From Paracoccaceae bacterium (GTDB taxonomy: Bacteria > Pseudomonadota > Alphaproteobacteria > Rhodobacterales > Rhodobacteraceae), in NCBI GenBank assembly GCA_020425125.1, contig JAGQRV010000002.1, forward strand, positions 44,967-108,966: a stretch of 64,000 nucleotides of DNA, written 5' to 3'. The translations under genes and the position numbers were made by a program. The notes below the pieces were generated by a model that ran no database searches, had not been told where the DNA came from, and saw only the letters and a list, made by a program, of their open reading frames with translations. The number at the start of each line of letters is the position of its first letter. The first letter of the stretch is position 1. Positions 8,117 to 16,859 of the stretch are shown here, in pieces.

Positions 8117-8146
8117 GGGCTGCGCGACCGCCACGGCGCGCAGCCC
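8117..8146 (+). other. Stem-loop after the binding-protein gene
   Basis: A perfect 10-bp inverted repeat (GGGCTGCGCG, 10-nt loop, CGCGCAGCCC) starts 11 bases after the binding-protein stop. No T-run follows, so read-through into the ATPase gene is expected. Its position matches 189-212 and 20038-20062. Confidence 0.7.
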
Positions 8147-8184
8147 TCACTGCCCGCCCCGTCCCTCGCTCAGAGAGTTCCGCC

Positions 8185-9672
8185 ATGGCCCATCTCTTCG
8201 AAGCGCGCAACATCTCGAAGACATTCGGGCCGGTCACGGCCCTCACCGACGTCTCGCTCACGCTCGATCCCGGCGACTGCCACTCCATCATCGGTGAGAA
8301 CGGCGCCGGAAAATCGACACTCATGAACATCTTCTGCGGCCGCTTCCCGCCCAGCGAAGGCACGCTGCTGGTCGATGGCACCGAGGTGCACTTCAAGGCC
8401 CCGATGGACGCCCAGGCGGCCGGCATCGCAATCGCGCCGCAGGAAATCAACCTCGTGCCGGAACTCACGGTCTACGAGAACGTTCTGCTCGGCGCCCAGT
8501 TGACACGCGGCCCCGCGATCGATTGGCGGGCCACTCGTGCCGAAGCGGTCCGCGACCTCCACGAGGTCGATGACAGCATCGATCCCAATGCCAAGGTGCG
8601 GACCCTGTCGAAGGCGCAGCAGCAGCTGGTGCAGATCGCCCGCGCCGCGGCCACCCGCGCACGGATTCTCATTTTCGACGAGCCGACCGCCACACTGACG
8701 AGCCGCGAGACCGAGAAGCTTTTTGCCTATATCCGCCGCTTGAAGGCAGAGAAGCGGGCCTGTTTCTACATCTCGCACCGGCTTGACGAAGTGCTGATGC
8801 TCTCGACCAGGATCACCGCACTGCGCGACGGCGCCATGGTCGGCGAGCTCGACCCGGCGACGGCAACGCGCGAGCAGATGGTTACCATGATGGCCGGCCG
8901 GCCGCCGAAGGAGATGGCCCACCCTGCCCGCGCCTTCCCTGACGAGACGCCGGAGGTTCTGCGCGTCGACGGTCTGAGCCGGGCCCACGAGTTTTCGGAC
9001 GTCACCTTCGCGCTGAAGCGCGGCGAGATTCTCGGCGTTTCGGGCCTCGTCGGCTCGGGGCGGACCGAGCTGGCAAAGTGCATCTACGGTCTGACCCGGC
9101 CCGATGCGGGCAGCGTGGAGATCGCCGGCGTGCCCGGCCCGATCCGGTCCCCCATCGAGGCGATCACCGCCGGGCTGGTCTACCTGCCCGAAGAGCGCAA
9201 GCAGGAGGGGATCTTCTCGCTGCTCTCCATTGCCGAAAACATGACCATGCCCAGCCTCGACCGGTTCACGGGCGTCCTGAAGATGCGCAACCGGGACATG
9301 ATGGCCGAGGTCGACCGCTACGTCGATCTGGTGCGCGCCAAGATCAACTCTCCGCGCGACCGCATCACGACCCTCTCGGGCGGCAACCAGCAGAAGATCA
9401 TCATCGCCCGCTGGCTGATGCGCGAGGCCCGGATCCTGATCATGGACGAACCGACCCGCGGAATTGACGTGAACGCCAAATTCGAGATCCACAACGTGCT
9501 GCGCCGTCTCACCGAAGAGCGCGGCCTGTCGATCATCCTGATTTCCTCGGAACTTGAAGAAGTGCTCGACATCGCGGACCGGATCCTCGTGATGCACGAG
9601 GGCCAGGTGAAGGGGATCACCCCCGCTTCCCAGGCCACCCAGGAATCGCTCCTCCAACTGGCCATGAGCTGA
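8185..9672 (+). CDS. Sugar ABC transporter ATPase, RbsA family (two fused domains)
   Basis: 495 residues, the usual length for RbsA/MglA ATPases. Domain 1 has an intact Walker [10 protein letters not shown] (37-45), a divergent signature LSKAQQQ and Walker B with DEPTATLT. Domain 2 has the degenerate Walker A GLVGSGRTEL normal for this family, then the intact signature LSGGNQQK and Walker B MDEPTRGID. It acts at the cytoplasmic face of the permease encoded at 9690. The gene lies between the binding-protein and permease genes in an operon with the kinase, SorC regulator and HAD phosphatase. Nothing in it identifies the substrate. Confidence 0.93.
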   Translation: MAHLFEARNISKTFGPVTALTDVSLTLDPGDCHSIIGENGAGKSTLMNIFCGRFPPSEGTLLVDGTEVHFKAPMDAQAAGIAIAPQEINLVPELTVYENVLLGAQLTRGPAIDWRATRAEAVRDLHEVDDSIDPNAKVRTLSKAQQQLVQIARAAATRARILIFDEPTATLTSRETEKLFAYIRRLKAEKRACFYISHRLDEVLMLSTRITALRDGAMVGELDPATATREQMVTMMAGRPPKEMAHPARAFPDETPEVLRVDGLSRAHEFSDVTFALKRGEILGVSGLVGSGRTELAKCIYGLTRPDAGSVEIAGVPGPIRSPIEAITAGLVYLPEERKQEGIFSLLSIAENMTMPSLDRFTGVLKMRNRDMMAEVDRYVDLVRAKINSPRDRITTLSGGNQQKIIIARWLMREARILIMDEPTRGIDVNAKFEIHNVLRRLTEERGLSIILISSELEEVLDIADRILVMHEGQVKGITPASQATQESLLQLAMS

Positions 9673-9689
9673 CCCGAAAGGACGCCCCA

Positions 9690-10685
9690 ATGACGGCTCA
9701 AACCATAAGCGGACTGCACTCCAAGCGCGAAGCTCGGCGTGCCGGTCTTCTCGAACGTTTCTGGCAGTGGGAAGCAAGCGGCATCCTCGTGGCGCTTCTC
9801 GTTCTGATGGCGGCGCTGAGCCTTGCCACGGACAACTTCTTCAGCACCTACAACCTTTCCGTGGTGGCGCGGCAGGCTGCGTTCGTCGGGCTCGTGGCGC
9901 TCGGCCAGACAATGGTGCTGCTGGTCGGCGGCATCGACCTGTCGGTCGGTGCCGCGGCCGGGCTCTCGGCCATCGTCGGCTCCATCGCCCTGACGCAATG
10001 GGGCGTTCACCCCTACCTCGTGATCCCGTTCACGATGGCCTTCGGTCTCTCGCTCGGCTTCATCAACGGCGTCTTCGTGGCGGGGCTGCGGCTCAATCCG
10101 TTCATCGTCACGCTGGCGACCTGGGAAATCTTCGCCGGCCTGACCCTTGTCATCACCCAGGGCTATCCGATCCGCCCGCTTGGCGAGACCTTCCAGATCT
10201 TCGGCAAGGGCGAGCTGTTCGGCGTTCCGTTCCCGGTCATCATCTTCCTCACTGCCGGTCTGATCCTGATCTGGGTTCTCAGCCAGACCCGGTTCGGCCG
10301 CAATGTCTTCGCTGTCGGCGGCAACCGCGACGCCGCCATCCTAGCCGGAATCCGGGTCAAGCGCATCGAACTGATCGCCTACGGCCTGGCCGGCATGCTG
10401 TCCGCGCTGGCCGGGATCCTGTTCGCCAGCCGCATGGATGCCGGGCAGCCATCGGTCGGCGAAGGCTGGCTCATGGGCGCCATCACGGCCGCCATTCTGG
10501 GCGGCACCTCGCTGCGCGGCGGACAGGGGTCCATCATCGGCACGATTCTCGGCGCGCTGCTGCTGGCCGTCCTCGCCAACGGGACCGTGCTGCTCAACGT
10601 CTCCGGCTTCTGGCAGCGCGTGATCGTTGGCTGCGTGGTGCTGGTCGCGGTGCTGGTCGATCTGCTCCGGCGTCGGGACACGTGA
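9690..10685 (+). CDS. Sugar ABC transporter permease, RbsC family
   Basis: 331 residues, almost entirely hydrophobic segments after a basic cytoplasmic N-terminus, with the family motifs GLVALGQTMVLLVGGIDLS near residue 70 and AILGGTSLRGG near 270. RbsC-type proteins form a homodimeric channel with about ten transmembrane helices each. The start follows AAAGGACGCCCCA and lies 17 bases after the ATPase stop. The stop codon overlaps a possible in-frame ATG (10685) of the next gene, so this and the regulator are probably co-transcribed. Confidence 0.93.
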   Translation: MTAQTISGLHSKREARRAGLLERFWQWEASGILVALLVLMAALSLATDNFFSTYNLSVVARQAAFVGLVALGQTMVLLVGGIDLSVGAAAGLSAIVGSIALTQWGVHPYLVIPFTMAFGLSLGFINGVFVAGLRLNPFIVTLATWEIFAGLTLVITQGYPIRPLGETFQIFGKGELFGVPFPVIIFLTAGLILIWVLSQTRFGRNVFAVGGNRDAAILAGIRVKRIELIAYGLAGMLSALAGILFASRMDAGQPSVGEGWLMGAITAAILGGTSLRGGQGSIIGTILGALLLAVLANGTVLLNVSGFWQRVIVGCVVLVAVLVDLLRRRDT

Positions 10686-10774
10686 TGGCAGCCAGGCCAA
10701 TTCGGGCATTTCGCGGATCGGTCAGCGATGCTAGTCCTGTCCGGCACGATCCAAGTGCCATCAGGACCAAGTCG

Positions 10775-11740
10775 ATGCCCACGCCCGACGTCAGTGCGGA
10801 ACTCAAGACCCGGATTGCCTGGCTCTACCATGTCGAGGGCATGACCCAGGACGAAATCGCGCGGGAGCTCGGACTAAACCGTGCGCGGGTGCTGCGCATC
10901 CTGGCGAACGCCCGCCAGGACGGCACGGTCCAGATCCGGGTCACGACGAAGCTCTCGCACTGCGTTGCGCTGGCGCAGGCCCTGCAGAAGCGCTGGAACC
11001 TGAAGCAGGCGATCGTCATCCCCGAACCGCAGGATGAAGCGCATATCAACGCGATCGTGGGCGCCGAGCTCGGCGCCTACCTCTCGCAGAATGTCGAGGC
11101 TGACATGACGATCGGTCTGGGTTGGGGCATGACCCTGTCCGCCGGTCTGGCTGCAATCGAACCCCGCGCCGAAAGCGGCATCCGGGTCGTGTCGCTTCTG
11201 GGAGGACTGACCAAGGTCAGCAGCGTGAATCCATCGGAATTCGCCTGGCGGGTCGCCGATAAACTGTCCGCCGAGTGTTTCCTGATGGCCGCGCCGGTCT
11301 TCGCCCCGTCTGCCGAAGTCCGCGAGGCGCTGATGAATCATTCCGGCATCGAAGAGATCCTGCGGCGGACCAAGCACCTGGACATGGCCATCATCTCGGT
11401 CGGCGATCTGACCCCGCATTCGATCTTCCGGGAATACGGGCTTCTCAGCCGGGAAGAGATCGTTTCGCTCGAAGCAGCAGGAGCGATCGGCGACATCCTT
11501 TGCCGCTTCGTCGATGCCGAGGGCGAGGTCGTCGACCATCCCGTGAACGACCGCGTGCTCGCAGTGCATCCGCGCGATCTGCGCGACACCCGACAGATCG
11601 TGCTGGCCTCGGGCGGCTGGCAGAAGCTGGCGGCGATCCGCGCGGCGCTGAAGGGATTGCGCCCGACCGTCTTGATTACCAACGAACGGGTGGCCGAACG
11701 GCTGGCCGACGAGCCCGGCCCGGCACCGACAGAGGTCTGA
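10775..11740 (+). CDS. SorC-family transcriptional regulator (first of two)
   Basis: 321 residues. An N-terminal winged-helix domain contains a helix-turn-helix around GMTQDEIARELGLNRARVLR. The long C-terminal part is the SorC sugar-phosphate-binding domain, with the diagnostic TIGLGWGMTL segment and a Gly-rich VVSLLGG strand. Family members bind a phosphorylated sugar or polyol intermediate and control the linked catabolic genes; EryD of Brucella is one. I chose the ATG at 10775, preceded by AGGA at good spacing and matching the usual start of the fold. An in-frame ATG at 10685 overlaps the permease stop and would add 30 residues. It is encoded within the operon it probably controls. Confidence 0.88.
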   Translation: MPTPDVSAELKTRIAWLYHVEGMTQDEIARELGLNRARVLRILANARQDGTVQIRVTTKLSHCVALAQALQKRWNLKQAIVIPEPQDEAHINAIVGAELGAYLSQNVEADMTIGLGWGMTLSAGLAAIEPRAESGIRVVSLLGGLTKVSSVNPSEFAWRVADKLSAECFLMAAPVFAPSAEVREALMNHSGIEEILRRTKHLDMAIISVGDLTPHSIFREYGLLSREEIVSLEAAGAIGDILCRFVDAEGEVVDHPVNDRVLAVHPRDLRDTRQIVLASGGWQKLAAIRAALKGLRPTVLITNERVAERLADEPGPAPTEV

Positions 11741-12418
11741 ATGGAGGTGCGCGCCGTCATCTTCGATTGCGACGGCGTGCTGCTTGACAGCGAGTTCCTG
11801 GTCGCCGGCACGTATGTCGAGGTCTGCCGGCGCTTCGGACTGGACGTGTCCCACGCCGATCTGCGTGCGGCGATCGGTCTGCAGCAGGACAAAATCCTGC
11901 GCCGGTTCACTGAAAAGACCGGTCTGTCCGACATCCCCGCTGGCCTTGACGTTGCGCTCACCAGCGAGATCAATGCCAAGCTCGAAGCGGACTCGGAGCC
12001 GACCGACGGTGTACGCGCCGTCCTGACGGCGCTGCGCGCTCCCTTCGCCGTCGCATCATCGTCCTCGCCGTCGCGGCTACGGCTGTCTCTGGGGCGGGCC
12101 GGTCTCCTACCTCTTGTCGAGGGACGCGTGTTCTCGGCGACGATGGTGGCGCGCGGCAAGCCGGCGCCGGATCTGTTCCTGCTCGCAGCGCGGGAACTCG
12201 GCGTCGCTCCGCAGGACTGCATGGTGATCGAGGATTCGCCCTTCGGGCTCCAGGCGGCCGTGGCTGCCGGGATGGAGCCGGTGGGCTATGCCGGCGGCCG
12301 CCATCTTGGTCCGGAGGCCGCTCCACTGATGCGCTCTGCCGGCGCCCGCCACGTGCTCGCCCATTGGCGCGATCTGCCCGGCCTTGCACCCACCCTCTTC
12401 GCCGAGGCGCGCACCTAG
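11741..12418 (+). CDS. HAD-superfamily phosphatase, beta-phosphoglucomutase / sugar phosphatase-like
   Basis: 225 residues. All four HAD motifs are visible: DCDGVLLDSE near the N-terminus (nucleophile and acid/base Asp), the ASSSSPSR serine loop, RGKPAPDLF with the conserved lysine, and IEDSPFGLQAA. The cap between motifs I and II is helical, as in sugar-phosphate phosphatases of the DOG/GPH/beta-PGM group. The ATG follows the SorC stop with no gap, so translation is probably coupled. It may dephosphorylate a sugar phosphate or remove a dead-end product; the substrate is not predictable. Its stop codon overlaps that of the convergent SorC gene (both within CTAG at 12415-12418). Confidence 0.88.
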   Translation: MEVRAVIFDCDGVLLDSEFLVAGTYVEVCRRFGLDVSHADLRAAIGLQQDKILRRFTEKTGLSDIPAGLDVALTSEINAKLEADSEPTDGVRAVLTALRAPFAVASSSSPSRLRLSLGRAGLLPLVEGRVFSATMVARGKPAPDLFLLAARELGVAPQDCMVIEDSPFGLQAAVAAGMEPVGYAGGRHLGPEAAPLMRSAGARHVLAHWRDLPGLAPTLFAEART

Positions 12419-13413
12419 TCCGGTTCGGCCGTCTTCCTGTCAAGAAGCGCACCGGCAGTGATCTCGTCGGTAATCAGCACCGTCGGTGCCAGACGCGCAA
12501 TCGCACCGCGCAGAACCGCAACCTTCTCGCGCCCGCCAGAGACCACAACCCGCTGCGGCGTCCGCCGCAGCTTGTCGAGATCGACGGCGATGGCGCGGGC
12601 ATTCACCTGATTGTCCACCGTCCGGCCCTGTTCGTTGACGAAATTGTAGAGAATGTCTCCGACTGCGCCGGCCTCGACCAAGGCGCGCCGCTCCGGTTCG
12701 GACAGATGGCCCATACGGTAGGAGGTCGTGATCGTCGCGATGCCGCCGACCGAGAGCAGCGCGATATCCAGCCGGTCCACCATGGCGAATATCTCGGCAA
12801 GACCGCAACGTTCGAGCAGCGCATGCTTGGTCTCGGGACTGTCCACGATCGCCGGGGCGGGGATCAGGAACCCCTCGCCCTGGAACAGCTCGGCGAACTG
12901 CCAGGCAAATTCGGCGGGGTTGAACCGCCGCGCCGCCGCGATCCCGCCCAGAAGCGACACCACACGGAAGTCGTCCAGCGTGCGGCCGGCAATGAACGGC
13001 AGGCTGGCATGGAGCGTGCGGCCCCAGCCGACCCCGACGGTGAGACCGGAGCGCATCTCCTCGCCAATGAACTTGCCAGCGGCAGCGGCAATGACCTGTG
13101 TCGGGTCCGCCTCGGGATCGCTCACCGGCGCGACGATCACGCGCTCAATTCCGTAGGTATCCTGTACCGCCCGTTCGATTCCGGCCAGTTCGGCCATGGG
13201 CGCGGCGATGGTGATGCGCACCTCGTTGCGGCGCCGCGCATCGGCCAGGCAGCGGACGATCGCGATCCGGTTCACCCCAAGCGCCTGGGCGATCTCGCTC
13301 TGGGTCTTGCCCTCGACGAAATACATCCAGACCGCCCGCGCACGCAGCCGGTCCAGATCGGTGCTCTGACCTCCGCCGCGCACGGTCTTGCCAATCGGTG
13401 CGGCTTCCGCCAT
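12415..13413 (-). CDS. SorC-family transcriptional regulator (second of two)
   Basis: 332 residues from an ATG preceded by GGAGGACGCG; a longer in-frame start at 13515 would run into the upstream gene. The helix-turn-helix is around GKTQSEIAQALGVNRIAIVR. The ligand domain has the SorC marks TVGVGWGRTL and VVSLLGG, at the same spacing as in the first SorC protein, so the two are related paralogues of the same architecture. It is last in the minus-strand operon with the COG4091 oxidoreductase and the acetoin-dehydrogenase-like genes, and probably senses a phosphorylated intermediate of that pathway. The 32-bp operator upstream of the operon (18237-18268) is a plausible target. Confidence 0.88.
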   Translation of the reverse strand: MAEAAPIGKTVRGGGQSTDLDRLRARAVWMYFVEGKTQSEIAQALGVNRIAIVRCLADARRRNEVRITIAAPMAELAGIERAVQDTYGIERVIVAPVSDPEADPTQVIAAAAGKFIGEEMRSGLTVGVGWGRTLHASLPFIAGRTLDDFRVVSLLGGIAAARRFNPAEFAWQFAELFQGEGFLIPAPAIVDSPETKHALLERCGLAEIFAMVDRLDIALLSVGGIATITTSYRMGHLSEPERRALVEAGAVGDILYNFVNEQGRTVDNQVNARAIAVDLDKLRRTPQRVVVSGGREKVAVLRGAIARLAPTVLITDEITAGALLDRKTAEPD

Positions 13414-13457
13414 CGCGTCCTCCTCCGGCGCAGCACGGCGGGACAGGCTGGCCAAGG

Positions 13458-14810
13458 TCAACGGCCGGCGCACTCCAGGTGCCGCTTCACGATCCCCGCG
13501 ACAGTTGCGGGGCATTCCACATGAGGGATATGCCCGCTCTCGCGAAGAAGATGAAGGGCCACCGTTCCATCGGCCCTCAGCGCGTGCTGCCAGGGGATCA
13601 CCATATCCCGCCGGCCCCAGATCATCGTCGTCGGAACCTCGAGCCGGTCAAGCGCCGCCGAAAGGTCGAAGCTCTGCGTGCCGTCCGGGAACAAAACCCC
13701 GGCGAGGTCAAGCTGCGCCTGCCGCAGGTCCGGGTCCTCGCGGCTTACCATCGCGGCCTTCACGAAGTCCCACGAAATCGCATCCGGCGATCCGGCAAGG
13801 CGCTTGAGCCAGGGCGCGAGGCTTTCCGCACGGCTGGCGCGGGCGATGCCGAGAAGCGTTTCGGCATCGGCCTGCGGGCCCAGACCTGCCGGCGCGATCA
13901 GCGCCAGACTTGCGATGTTGCGCGGGCGGACGTCTGCCAGGGCCAGCGCGACCGCGCCGCCCAGCGAATGCGCCAGCAGGTCCACCGGTTCGTCCAGACC
14001 CACGGCATCGAACGCCTCCCGGACGCTGCGCACGAAATCCGGGAACGAGGCGAACCTCCGCCGCGGCGAGCGTCCGTGGCTGGGCAGGTCGATGCGGATC
14101 AGGGGACGCCGCGACGCCAGTGCCTGCTCGAACGGGCGCCAGCCCATGCTGTCGGCGGCAAAGCCGTGGATCATCACCAGCGGCCGCCCCTCGCCCTTCG
14201 AGCGGCTCACATGCAGCGCGCCGGACTGGTCGGCCCAGACGGAAGGGGCTGACGGCTCGACGGCTTCCGGTGCGCGCGATGGCGGTGGCGCCGGGGCGCG
14301 GCGGCGCGCCTCGATCGCCCGCTCCACGTCCGCCGCCTGTATCCGGCCATGGGGCCCGCTGCCGGAAATATCGGCCAGGTCCAGTCCCGCCGCCCGGACC
14401 ATGCGCCGGGCGGCCGGCGTGGCGCGGGGACGGTCGAGATCCGACGCTGAAACCGCCAGAGGAACATTCGGGGCAGAACCTTCCGCGCCTGGAGCACTAC
14501 CAGACGGGGCCTCCTGCCGCGGCTCCGCGGCGGGCATATCTGCGGCATCCGGGATCGCACCGACTTCCTCGCCTTCGGCATAGATCCAGGCGATGGGATG
14601 GCCCACCGGGACGTCCGCGCCGGGTTGGGCGAGAACGTGGTGGAGTTTGCCGCTGGCCGGGGCCTCGACCTCCATCGCCGCCTTGTCGGTCTCGATGTCG
14701 AAAAGGGCAGCCCCCTTCTCCACGGTCTCGCCCTCGGCAACATGCCAGACCGAGACCTTGCCCCGGTCCATGTCCATGTCGACCTTGGGCATGATCACTT
14801 CGGTGGGCAT
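13458..14810 (-). CDS. acoC: Acetoin dehydrogenase-type E2 with alpha/beta-hydrolase catalytic domain
   Basis: 450 residues from the ATG at 14810, one base after the E1 beta stop. Domain order: lipoyl domain (about 1-80, lipoylated Lys43 in ETDKAAM), a Pro/Ala linker, a peripheral-subunit-binding domain (about 127-165), a second linker, then an alpha/beta-hydrolase domain with Ser282 in HSLGGAV and a downstream Asp (GRRDMVIP) and His (SGHIPH). Pyruvate-type E2 proteins end in a chloramphenicol-acetyltransferase-like domain instead; the hydrolase-type end is known from AcoC of acetoin-degrading proteobacteria. It should move the acyl group from E1-bound TPP to CoA. No E3 gene is nearby, so lipoamide dehydrogenase must come from elsewhere. 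Confidence 0.88.
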   Translation of the reverse strand: MPTEVIMPKVDMDMDRGKVSVWHVAEGETVEKGAALFDIETDKAAMEVEAPASGKLHHVLAQPGADVPVGHPIAWIYAEGEEVGAIPDAADMPAAEPRQEAPSGSAPGAEGSAPNVPLAVSASDLDRPRATPAARRMVRAAGLDLADISGSGPHGRIQAADVERAIEARRRAPAPPPSRAPEAVEPSAPSVWADQSGALHVSRSKGEGRPLVMIHGFAADSMGWRPFEQALASRRPLIRIDLPSHGRSPRRRFASFPDFVRSVREAFDAVGLDEPVDLLAHSLGGAVALALADVRPRNIASLALIAPAGLGPQADAETLLGIARASRAESLAPWLKRLAGSPDAISWDFVKAAMVSREDPDLRQAQLDLAGVLFPDGTQSFDLSAALDRLEVPTTMIWGRRDMVIPWQHALRADGTVALHLLRESGHIPHVECPATVAGIVKRHLECAGR

Positions 14811-14811
14811 G

Positions 14812-15831
14812 TCAGACCTGCCCCCCGACAAGCTTGCGGACACAGTCAACAATGCCCGGCGTCTGAGGCACCGCGGCCTTCTCCAGCTCAGGATTGTAGG
14901 GGATCGGCGCTTCGGCCCCGCCCAGACGCTGGATCGGCGCGTCGAGAAAGTCGAATGCCTCGCTCTCGGCAATCATGGCGCTGATCTCGGCGCCGACGCC
15001 CAGCGTCCGCACGCCTTCGTAGACGCAGACGAGCTTGCCCGTCTTCTTCACCGACGCAATGATGGTCTCGCGGTCGATGGGACGGACCGAGCGCAGGTCG
15101 ATCACCTCGACCGAGATGCCGTCCTTCGCCAGCTCGTCCGCGGCGGCGAGCGCCCGGTGCACCATGATCGCCGAAGCGACGATTGTCACGTCGGTGCCTT
15201 CGCGACGGATCGCGGCCTTGCCGATGGGGGTCGTGTACCAGCCTTCGGGCACCTCGCCCTTCATCTTGTAGAGCATCTTGTGCTCGAAGATGATGACCGG
15301 ATCGGGATCCTCCAGCGCCGCCAGAAGCAGGCCCTTGGCATCCTCGGGCGTCGACGGCTGCACCACCTTGAGGCCCGGAACGTGGCCGAACCACGCCTCC
15401 AGGCTCTGGCTGTGCTGCGCGGCCGCTCCGGTGCCGGAGCCACCGGGCATCCGCATCACCACCGGAACCGACGCCTCGCCGCCCAGCATGTAGCGCAGCT
15501 TCGCGGCCTGGTTGGCGATCTGCTCCATCGCCAGCATGGCGAAGTCGGAGAACTGGAACTCGAAGATCGGTCGCAGTCCGGTCAGCGCCGCCCCCACGGC
15601 GACGCCTGCGCCGCCCAGTTCCGAGATCGGCGTGTCGCGCACGCGATCGGTGCCGAAGCGGTCGACCAGATCGCCGGTGACCTGGAAGGCGCCGCCATAG
15701 ACGCCGATATCTTCCCCCATCAGGATCACACGGTCGTCGCGCTCCAGCGCCAGCCCCATCGCTTCGCGCAGGGCTTCGGCATAGCTCAGTTCGCGACTGC
15801 CCGGCTTCTCTACGGTCGTGGGCACGTTCAT
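14812..15831 (-). CDS. acoB: TPP-dependent dehydrogenase E1 beta subunit, acetoin dehydrogenase type
   Basis: 339 residues, the usual length for E1 beta. It starts MNVPTTVEK and carries the transketolase-like pyrimidine-binding domain with [15 protein letters not shown], and the C-terminal transketolase domain with [13 protein letters not shown] and VCVYEGVRT. With the E1 alpha chain it forms an alpha2beta2 thiamine-diphosphate enzyme. It overlaps the E1 alpha stop by 4 bases (ATGA). The hydrolase-type E2 next door argues for an acetoin-like alpha-ketol rather than a branched-chain 2-oxo acid, but the true substrate could be a larger ketol such as 1-deoxyxylulose or its phosphate (inference). 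Confidence 0.9.
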   Translation of the reverse strand: MNVPTTVEKPGSRELSYAEALREAMGLALERDDRVILMGEDIGVYGGAFQVTGDLVDRFGTDRVRDTPISELGGAGVAVGAALTGLRPIFEFQFSDFAMLAMEQIANQAAKLRYMLGGEASVPVVMRMPGGSGTGAAAQHSQSLEAWFGHVPGLKVVQPSTPEDAKGLLLAALEDPDPVIIFEHKMLYKMKGEVPEGWYTTPIGKAAIRREGTDVTIVASAIMVHRALAAADELAKDGISVEVIDLRSVRPIDRETIIASVKKTGKLVCVYEGVRTLGVGAEISAMIAESEAFDFLDAPIQRLGGAEAPIPYNPELEKAAVPQTPGIVDCVRKLVGGQV

Positions 15832-16859
15832 GCCTTTGCCTCCGCATGGACGTAGCGGGTGACGTCCGAAATCTTCGGGTCGGTCCCGGCCTTGGCGAAT
15901 TCGATCCCCGCGGCCACTTCAGCTTCCGCTGCCGCGCGGATCGTGTCTGCCTCTGCCGCATCGATGATGTCGTGATCCACCAGGAGCTTGCGGAACCGTT
16001 CGATCGGGTCCTGGGCGACCCAGCTTTCGATCTCGTCCTTGGTCCGGTACCGGTTGCGGTCCGACTTGGAATGGCCGCGCCAGCGATACGTGAGATTCTC
16101 GATCAGGCTCGGCCCCTCGCCGGAACGGGCCCGCGCGACCGCCGCGCCAACCGCTTCGGTCACCGCGTTGAAGTCGTTGCCGTCCACTGTGCGGCCGGGC
16201 ATCGCATAGGCCACCGCACGCTCGGCAATGTTCTTGACCGCCGTCGACCGTTCGGTCGAGGTCGACATGCCGTACTTGTTGTTCTCGCAGACGAAGATCA
16301 CCGGCAGCTTCCACACCGCGGCGATGTTGAGCGCCTCGTGAAAGGCGCCCTCGTTGTTGGCGCCGTCACCGAAGAAGCAGATCGTGACGTCGTTGCGCCC
16401 CAGCTGCTTGGACGCCAGCGCCGCGCCGACGGCGATCGGAAGGCCGCCGCCGACGATCCCGTTGGCGCCGAGATTGCCCTTGGTCACGTCGGCGATGTGC
16501 ATGGAGCCGCCGCGGCCGTGGCAATAGCCTTCTTCCTTGCCGAAGAACTCGGCAAACATGTATTTCACCTCCGCTCCCTTGGCGATGCAGTGGCCGTGCC
16601 CGCGGTGGGTCGAGGTGATCTTGTCGTCGTCGGTCAGCGCCATGCAGCTTCCGACGGCAGAGGCTTCCTGACCGATGGACAGGTGCATCGTTCCGTGGAT
16701 CAGACCGCGCGTGTAGCTGTCCTCGGCGCCCTCCTCGAAGCGACGGATCAGCCACATCTTGCGCAGCGCGTCCTTCAGGACATCCGCCTCGAAGGTGCGG
16801 ATCGCGAAGGGCCGGTTGTCGGGGTCGTGTCGGTTGTCGGGCATGGCGGCATCAGACAT
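15828..16859 (-). CDS. acoA: TPP-dependent dehydrogenase E1 alpha subunit, acetoin dehydrogenase type
   Basis: 343 residues with the TPP/Mg-binding motif [13 protein letters not shown] (164-176) followed by [11 protein letters not shown], and the early [15 protein letters not shown] and [12 protein letters not shown] segments shared by AcoA and PdhA. It would bind the cofactor that attacks the carbonyl carbon of the ketol. Its ATG overlaps the 3' end of the COG4091 oxidoreductase gene by 8 bases and its stop overlaps the E1 beta start by 4, so the four catabolic genes are a tightly coupled operon. The presence of a COG4091 protein upstream is not part of any acetoin operon I know. Confidence 0.9.
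   Translation of the reverse strand: MSDAAMPDNRHDPDNRPFAIRTFEADVLKDALRKMWLIRRFEEGAEDSYTRGLIHGTMHLSIGQEASAVGSCMALTDDDKITSTHRGHGHCIAKGAEVKYMFAEFFGKEEGYCHGRGGSMHIADVTKGNLGANGIVGGGLPIAVGAALASKQLGRNDVTICFFGDGANNEGAFHEALNIAAVWKLPVIFVCENNKYGMSTSTERSTAVKNIAERAVAYAMPGRTVDGNDFNAVTEAVGAAVARARSGEGPSLIENLTYRWRGHSKSDRNRYRTKDEIESWVAQDPIERFRKLLVDHDIIDAAEADTIRAAAEAEVAAGIEFAKAGTDPKISDVTRYVHAEAKA

Noticed and set aside
13458..16859. Assignment as pyruvate dehydrogenase
   Set aside because: The E2 has an alpha/beta-hydrolase catalytic domain in place of a chloramphenicol-acetyltransferase-like domain, and the genes sit in a sugar-responsive operon.
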